Assembly (NCBI GenBank): GCA_022511485.1
Contig: JAFLUJ010000030.1
Span: 1 to 8,671 of the forward strand
Length of the DNA: 8,671 bases
Source of the DNA: Oscillospiraceae bacterium
Lineage (GTDB): Bacteria; Bacillota; Clostridia; Oscillospirales; Ruminococcaceae
Reading direction: 5' to 3'
Under the pieces are notes generated by a model, which ran no database searches, was not told the origin of the DNA, and worked only from the letters and a program-made list of their open reading frames with translations. Below are positions 5,263 through 8,671 of the stretch, one piece after another. How positions within the stretch are numbered: the stretch's first letter is position 1; each line of letters begins with the position of its first letter. The position numbers and the translations under genes are program-made.

Positions 5263-6905
5263 AAACAGCCTGTGCTGTCCGATCGTCTGCCCCACACAAA
5301 AATATTAAGAGTAGTCCCGTCCCAGACTACTTTTTTTATGTTCTGACGTATGAAACGGCGTTTGTGGTCTGTGCTGAGATTGTCAAAATTTGACTTGAAA
5401 TAGTCAAATGCCTTTTTAACGGTGTCGAAATTCCTGTGCGATTCCTTATGTCCCGATTCGATCAGCCTGAGCCGTTTGATCTCCTTGTCAGCGGCTGCTA
5501 TATCATCGTTGATCTTTGAAATCTCCTTATTTATGTACCTGATAGTCGCCTTGTCTACATCTGTAGTCAGGACTTTGATAAGTGAGCTGATTTCCTTTTG
5601 CTTCTTTGCCTTTATGGCTTCCTGATTTTTTATAAGCTCCTCGGTGTTTGCAGTCACGCTCAGACCGGACAGCTTTTCCAGATATTTGTTAAAAATGTTG
5701 TCCGGGATGTCGTAATTCAGCAGAATGTCACATATTAATTTGTCCGCCGCCATTCCGTTCAGGTTTGAACAGCTGCATTTGCCTTTTTTGCTGCGTTCCT
5801 TTAATTCGCACATATAAGCATATGGCTTGACGCCTTTTTTGTTGACACGGTAATATTTGGGACGCATATAGCTTCCGCAGCTGCAAAACAGTATTCCCGA
5901 AAGCAATGCCACCGGATTGTGGGATTGTTTGAATCTGACCTTAGAATCGGCGTTTTCGTTCAGGATATTCTGAACTTCTATCCAATCTGTGCTTGATATT
6001 ATCCCCTGATGCTTTCCTATTGCAATTATCCATTCACTGCGGTCGTTTGCAATGCGCTCTCCGCTTCCGGAGGTCTCTGTTTTGCTGTAGCCGATGAAAC
6101 CATGACTGCCGTTGCAGTCGTTCTTTGCCGCTGCAATATCACAGCCCTGAACATTAAAATAGTCATATGACAACGGATCTGCGGTACAATATACAGGATT
6201 CGTCAGAATATTGCGGATAGTTGAAACGTAAAACTGACAGTCGTTCTGTGTAGTTATCCCATGGTTAAGAAGATATGTTTCCAGCTTATTCATGGAGCGA
6301 AGCTCTATAAATTTTTTATATATTATCCTGACTTTTTCGATCTGGGATGGATTTTCCGTCAGCTTATAGCATTTTCTGCTTACGCCCTTGTCGTCAATAT
6401 AGTCCACCTTTTCCGAATCAAATCCAAGGGGAGTAGTTCCCCCCAGCCATCTGCCTGTTTTCGCAAGCATATACATATTATCCTTGACACGTTCGGCGAT
6501 AGTCTCACGTTCAAGCTGTGCAAAGACGGCAGCTATATTCATCATTGCCCTCCCCATAGGAGTAGAGGTATCAAACTGTTCTTTAATGGAAACAAATGCC
6601 GTTTTGTAACTGTTCAGCCGGTCAATGAGACCTGCAAAATCTCCCACATTGCGGCTTATACGGTCAAGCCTGTACACTACGATCACATCAAAGGGGACTT
6701 TCTTTTCGATCTCCATAAGATTTTTAAACTGGGGTCTGTTAAGAGACTTTCCCGAAAAGCCTTCGTCTTCAAAAACAGAAATGTCCTCCTGTGATGCTTC
6801 CGGAAAATGGCTGTAAATATAGTCATAGCACATTTCTATCTGATTTTCGATAGATTCGCCTTTTCCTGTGAATTTGGACTTTCTGGAATATATTGCTATA
6901 CGCAC
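5256..6905 (-). CDS. Large serine recombinase (site-specific integrase/excisionase)
   Basis: The 549-aa protein cuts and rejoins DNA at specific att sites through a 5'-phosphoserine link. The N-terminal resolvase domain (1 to about 145) has catalytic Ser10 in IYSRKS, then GESIENQ (16-22), YRLDRISRN (78-86) and STPMGRAMMNIAAVFAQLER (114-133) with the active-site arginines. A recombinase domain spans about 150-320, with GTTPLGFD at 156-163. A zinc beta-ribbon (about 335-385) carries Cys341, 343, 366, 377 and 379. A coiled coil (about 420-485) of the kind that controls integration versus excision follows, with a closing KKVVWDG segment. The length is normal and no lesion is visible. I chose GTG at 6905 because AAGGAGG (6913-6919) lies seven bases upstream; an in-frame GTG at 6923 precedes that site. 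The 3' end abuts the dpaB fragment, which points to integration within dpaB. Confidence 0.93.
   Translation of the reverse strand: MRIAIYSRKSKFTGKGESIENQIEMCYDYIYSHFPEASQEDISVFEDEGFSGKSLNRPQFKNLMEIEKKVPFDVIVVYRLDRISRNVGDFAGLIDRLNSYKTAFVSIKEQFDTSTPMGRAMMNIAAVFAQLERETIAERVKDNMYMLAKTGRWLGGTTPLGFDSEKVDYIDDKGVSRKCYKLTENPSQIEKVRIIYKKFIELRSMNKLETYLLNHGITTQNDCQFYVSTIRNILTNPVYCTADPLSYDYFNVQGCDIAAAKNDCNGSHGFIGYSKTETSGSGERIANDRSEWIIAIGKHQGIISSTDWIEVQNILNENADSKVRFKQSHNPVALLSGILFCSCGSYMRPKYYRVNKKGVKPYAYMCELKERSKKGKCSCSNLNGMAADKLICDILLNYDIPDNIFNKYLEKLSGLSVTANTEELIKNQEAIKAKKQKEISSLIKVLTTDVDKATIRYINKEISKINDDIAAADKEIKRLRLIESGHKESHRNFDTVKKAFDYFKSNFDNLSTDHKRRFIRQNIKKVVWDGTTLNIFVWGRRSDSTGCLP
5310..5337 (+). terminator. 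Plus-strand terminator-like hairpin antisense to the recombinase 3' end
   Basis: AGTAGTC (5310-5316) and GACTACT (5325-5331) form a 7-bp stem with an eight-base loop, running directly into seven T (5331-5337) on the plus strand. It lies opposite recombinase codons for KKVVWDGTT, a motif conserved in the family, so part of the pattern comes from the coding sequence. It could stop antisense transcription entering the recombinase gene. Confidence 0.4.
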
Positions 6906-6927
6906 AAGATCTCCTCCTTTCACTGTC

Positions 6928-6964
6928 TTAATATGATTTTATCATATTAAAGTGCAAAAGTCAA
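6928..6964 (-). promoter_or_regulatory. Recombinase promoter with an overlapping 10-bp palindromic operator
   Basis: On the minus strand TTGACT (plus 6959-6964), a 17-nt spacer and TAAAAT (plus 6936-6941) make a sigmaA-like promoter. A perfect palindrome, TTAATATGAT (6928-6937) and ATCATATTAA (6941-6950) around three bases, covers the -10 box and likely start point, a natural repressor site. I see no convincing sigmaE or sigmaK box (CATAnnnT with a matching -35), so any sporulation control would have to act through the operator or another factor. Confidence 0.6.
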
Positions 6965-7015
6965 GGGAAATTTTGTCGGATAGAAGGGCTTTTCACAAAA
7001 AATTAACAATCATCT

Positions 7016-7056
7016 GCTTGCAATCGCTTGCATTTGCAAGCGAAAGCGGGTATAAT
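7016..7056 (+). promoter_or_regulatory. Toxin-antitoxin promoter and palindromic operator
   Basis: TTGCAT (7028-7033), a 17-nt spacer and TATAAT (7051-7056) form the promoter. The -35 box lies inside a 9-bp-arm palindrome, TCGCTTGCA (7024-7032) and TGCAAGCGA (7035-7043). A further direct copy of GCTTGCA (7016-7022) lies exactly 10 bp, one helical turn, before the copy at 7026-7032. DinJ/RelB antitoxins bind such palindromes with or without toxin and repress their own operon, so this is the expected autoregulatory site. Confidence 0.7.
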
Positions 7057-7081
7057 AATGATAGAGAGGAGCGTGATGCAC

Positions 7082-7387
7082 ATGACAAAGACATCAGCAG
7101 TTTACGCACGGATCGACAGCGGTTTAAAGGAAAATGCGGAGAACATTCTCGGACAGCTTGGCATATCCCCCTCAAGTGCGATACAGATGCTTTACAGTCA
7201 GATCGTGCTTACAAGAGGAATGCCGCTTGATCTCCATCTTCCTGCCGAAAAGCCTGCTGCTATTGGCGGCATGACCCGTGAGGAGATCGATGCAGAGCTG
7301 GCAAAAGGAATGGACTCGCTGAAATCGGGAAAGACATTCACAGCAGACGAGGTCGATGAGGAGCTTGCCAGGGAGTTTGGCGTATGA
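7082..7387 (+). CDS. RelB/DinJ-family antitoxin
   Basis: The 101-aa protein would bind DNA as a dimer through an N-terminal ribbon-helix-helix fold and neutralise the toxin encoded next to it. The start MTKTSAVYARIDSGLKENAE, then ILGQLGISPSSAIQMLYSQI (22-41) and GMPLDLHLP (46-54), is the signature of the DinJ/RelB family. The acidic C-terminal part, with EEIDAELAKGMDSL and DEVDEELAREFGV, is probably the toxin-wrapping segment. AGAGGAG (7065-7071), ten bases upstream, supports ATG at 7082; ATG at 7076 is only four bases from that site and ATG at 7028 lies in the operator. The stop overlaps the toxin start as ATGA, so the two are translationally coupled. Confidence 0.9.
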   Translation: MTKTSAVYARIDSGLKENAENILGQLGISPSSAIQMLYSQIVLTRGMPLDLHLPAEKPAAIGGMTREEIDAELAKGMDSLKSGKTFTADEVDEELAREFGV

Positions 7388-7716
7388 ATGAGAAGTATAC
7401 AGTTATCTATTCTCCCGAAGCGCTTGACGATATACGAAAGATATACTCCTACATTGCCTTTGAACTTAAAGCTCCGGGCACTGCAAAAAATCAGACAGAT
7501 CGTATACGAAAATTTATCCGCTCACTTGACTTTATGCCGATGCGCCACCCGATCGTTGAATGGGAACCCTGGAAAAGCATGAAAATGCACAAGGCTCCCG
7601 TAAATAAATATGTTATCTATTACATAGTCAATGACGAACAAAGCACTGTCACGATCATACGTATTTTTTACGGCGGGCGGGATGTAAAAAACATCATTGA
7701 TCCGGATAATGAATAG
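7384..7716 (+). CDS. RelE/ParE-family toxin
   Basis: This 110-aa basic protein is the toxin of a type II pair. It has the family layout: YTVIYSPEALDDIRKIYSYI (5-24) as first strand and helix, a second helix with RIRKFIRSL (40-48), then KMHKAPVNKYVIYYIVND (67-84) and the closing strand TIIRIFYGGRDVKNII (90-105). RelE members cleave mRNA on the ribosome and ParE members poison gyrase; sequence alone does not decide which applies, though the I.RIFYG.RD ending is seen in many ParE-like proteins. It begins at the ATG overlapping the antitoxin stop (ATGA, 7384-7387). On a recombinase element such a pair would select against loss of the element, which is inference from position. No clear terminator lies in the 27-nt gap to the convergent neighbour. 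Confidence 0.88.
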   Translation: MNEKYTVIYSPEALDDIRKIYSYIAFELKAPGTAKNQTDRIRKFIRSLDFMPMRHPIVEWEPWKSMKMHKAPVNKYVIYYIVNDEQSTVTIIRIFYGGRDVKNIIDPDNE

Positions 7717-7743
7717 TTAAAATTTAAGCTGTCAGGATGGTCT

Positions 7744-8625
7744 TTAATCAAAAGCCATATAAAGTGATCTGAAATATGCGTTCATGTCCTGTCCATCTGA
7801 TAGTCCCGAAACCTGTCCATCGCCTGCTTCGATAATTTTCCAGCTGCCGTTTTCAAGTTCTGCATAGTCGATAGTATAATAAGGACTTTGAAGGTTACAG
7901 TATTTTTCAATAAGTTCCTGCGGAGGCATTGGCGTATGTATTGCCTGTCCGGAATTCCGGGAAACCGAAGCAATATTGTTATTGATATAAAATACCCTGT
8001 ATTCGTTGGTATTTGCGCCATAGTGCTTGAGAGGAAGAAATTCCTTTATGCAGATACCGCCTGTATAAAGTTCACCTCTGTATTTAAAGAAAATCTCCAT
8101 GTATTTCTGAAATTCGCTTTCGGTTATTGAACTGTCAAAAAATTGGGGGAAATCTGTTCCTTTGACGGATTTAACAAAATCCTTTACCATGAATTTTGAG
8201 AATTTTCGTTTTATTTCTTCAAGCTGTATGCTTTCTGCGTCAGGATATATTATCATCCGGGCGGTGTCTTCCATAAGATTCGGGTAGATATGCGGAAAAA
8301 TATGAAATAATCTGTATTTGAGCGGTTGTGTTATAAGTTGAATATTTTTTGACAACAGCTGCTCATAAAAATCAGTGTATAATTCGGGCTTCATCATCCA
8401 GCCACGACATACAGCAGTACACATATCATCAACCAATTTATTAAGATGCAGACGGTTTTCGTTGAACCACTTGTCATAGGAAAAAAGAACAACATCAAAA
8501 AGTCCTGTTCCGATCACAGCATCATATTCAGATTTGAGATCTTCGTCTATTTCTTTATCATTAAAATAGCTTGATGGAAATAGTATTGTACCGACTTTTT
8601 TAATAGAAGTGCTTTGATTTTCCAT
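7744..8625 (-). CDS. ATP-grasp domain protein (R2K-clade-like)
   Basis: The 293-aa product has the late features of an ATP-grasp ligase, an enzyme that joins a carboxylate to an amine or thiol through an acyl-phosphate. FMVKDFVKSVKG (145-156) supplies ATP-binding lysines, GGICIKEFLPL (189-199) the hinge strand, TNEYRVFYINNNI (206-218) a conserved Glu/Arg pair, and YTIDYAEL (250-257) and WKIIEAGDGQVSGL (262-275) the metal-binding Asp253 and Glu266. This fits the R2K ATP-grasp clade (DUF4343-like), known from phage, plasmid and natural-product contexts; the substrate is unknown. I chose ATG at 8625 because AGGTG (8632-8636) lies six bases upstream; an in-frame GTG at 8670 has no visible ribosome site. 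The promoter lies beyond the window. If the element extends rightward from dpaB, this gene is part of its cargo. Confidence 0.72.
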   Translation of the reverse strand: MENQSTSIKKVGTILFPSSYFNDKEIDEDLKSEYDAVIGTGLFDVVLFSYDKWFNENRLHLNKLVDDMCTAVCRGWMMKPELYTDFYEQLLSKNIQLITQPLKYRLFHIFPHIYPNLMEDTARMIIYPDAESIQLEEIKRKFSKFMVKDFVKSVKGTDFPQFFDSSITESEFQKYMEIFFKYRGELYTGGICIKEFLPLKHYGANTNEYRVFYINNNIASVSRNSGQAIHTPMPPQELIEKYCNLQSPYYTIDYAELENGSWKIIEAGDGQVSGLSDGQDMNAYFRSLYMAFD

Positions 8626-8671
8626 ATTTATCACCTGTTCTTCCGGCTTTCGTGAAATGTATATGATCACT

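Noticed and set aside
5239..5295. Translating the dpaB fragment from a GTG at 5295 as a complete small protein
   Set aside because: The first 19 residues do not resemble DpaB, overlap the recombinase end, and no Shine-Dalgarno precedes the GTG.
6261..6794. 177-codon plus-strand open frame opposite the recombinase
   Set aside because: It lies fully antisense to the resolvase domain, where codon bias opens this frame; no recognisable family or start signal.
7888..8130. Plus-strand frame opposite the ATP-grasp gene
   Set aside because: It is antisense to conserved ATP-grasp motifs and has no start signal.

Overview
The window looks like chromosomal DNA from an endospore-forming, low-to-moderate GC Firmicute. 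A Ruminococcus or other Oscillospiraceae-like Clostridium is my guess, made from codon usage and protein style without a database search. Signals are typical of Firmicutes: strong AGGAGG-type Shine-Dalgarno sites, TTGACA/TATAAT promoters, a lipobox lipoprotein, a zinc-ribbon membrane protein, and part of a dipicolinate (spore-core) synthase gene.

Layout, left to right. Positions 1-191 hold inverted repeats and a near-consensus promoter for a T/E-linker lipoprotein (192-1337, +). An intergenic stretch (1338-1639) holds a promoter, a good Shine-Dalgarno and a five-codon mini-ORF, then a perfect 12-bp-stem terminator. That terminator most likely serves the minus-strand zinc-ribbon membrane protein (1640-2803), whose own promoter is at 2852-2880. 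Directly upstream of that promoter lies a 61-bp near-copy (57/61) of the inside of the glycerate kinase gene, a fragment of a lost paralog. Next comes a probable two-gene plus-strand operon: a DUF6125-like protein (3063-3575) and glycerate kinase glxK (3614-4756). After glxK comes a run of short hairpins, then a long hairpin with a Shine-Dalgarno core in one arm.

The most interesting part is 4966-6905. The last 90 codons of spoVFB/dpaB (dipicolinate synthase subunit B, minus strand, open and well conserved) abut the 3' end of an apparently intact 549-aa large serine recombinase gene on the same strand. The first half of dpaB, about 105 codons, is nowhere in the window. A site-specific recombinase element therefore appears to sit inside dpaB. 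This layout recalls the developmentally excised intervening elements of sporulation genes: skin in sigK, and the vfbin element I recall in spoVFB of some Bacillus. If so, excision in the mother cell would rebuild dpaB. If not, the strain has lost DpaB to an insertion.

On the presumed element side, a DinJ/RelB-RelE/ParE toxin-antitoxin pair (7082-7716, +) is divergent from the recombinase and has a palindromic operator over its -35 box. It could stabilise the element. It converges with an R2K-type ATP-grasp gene (7744-8625, -). The right end of the element is outside the window.
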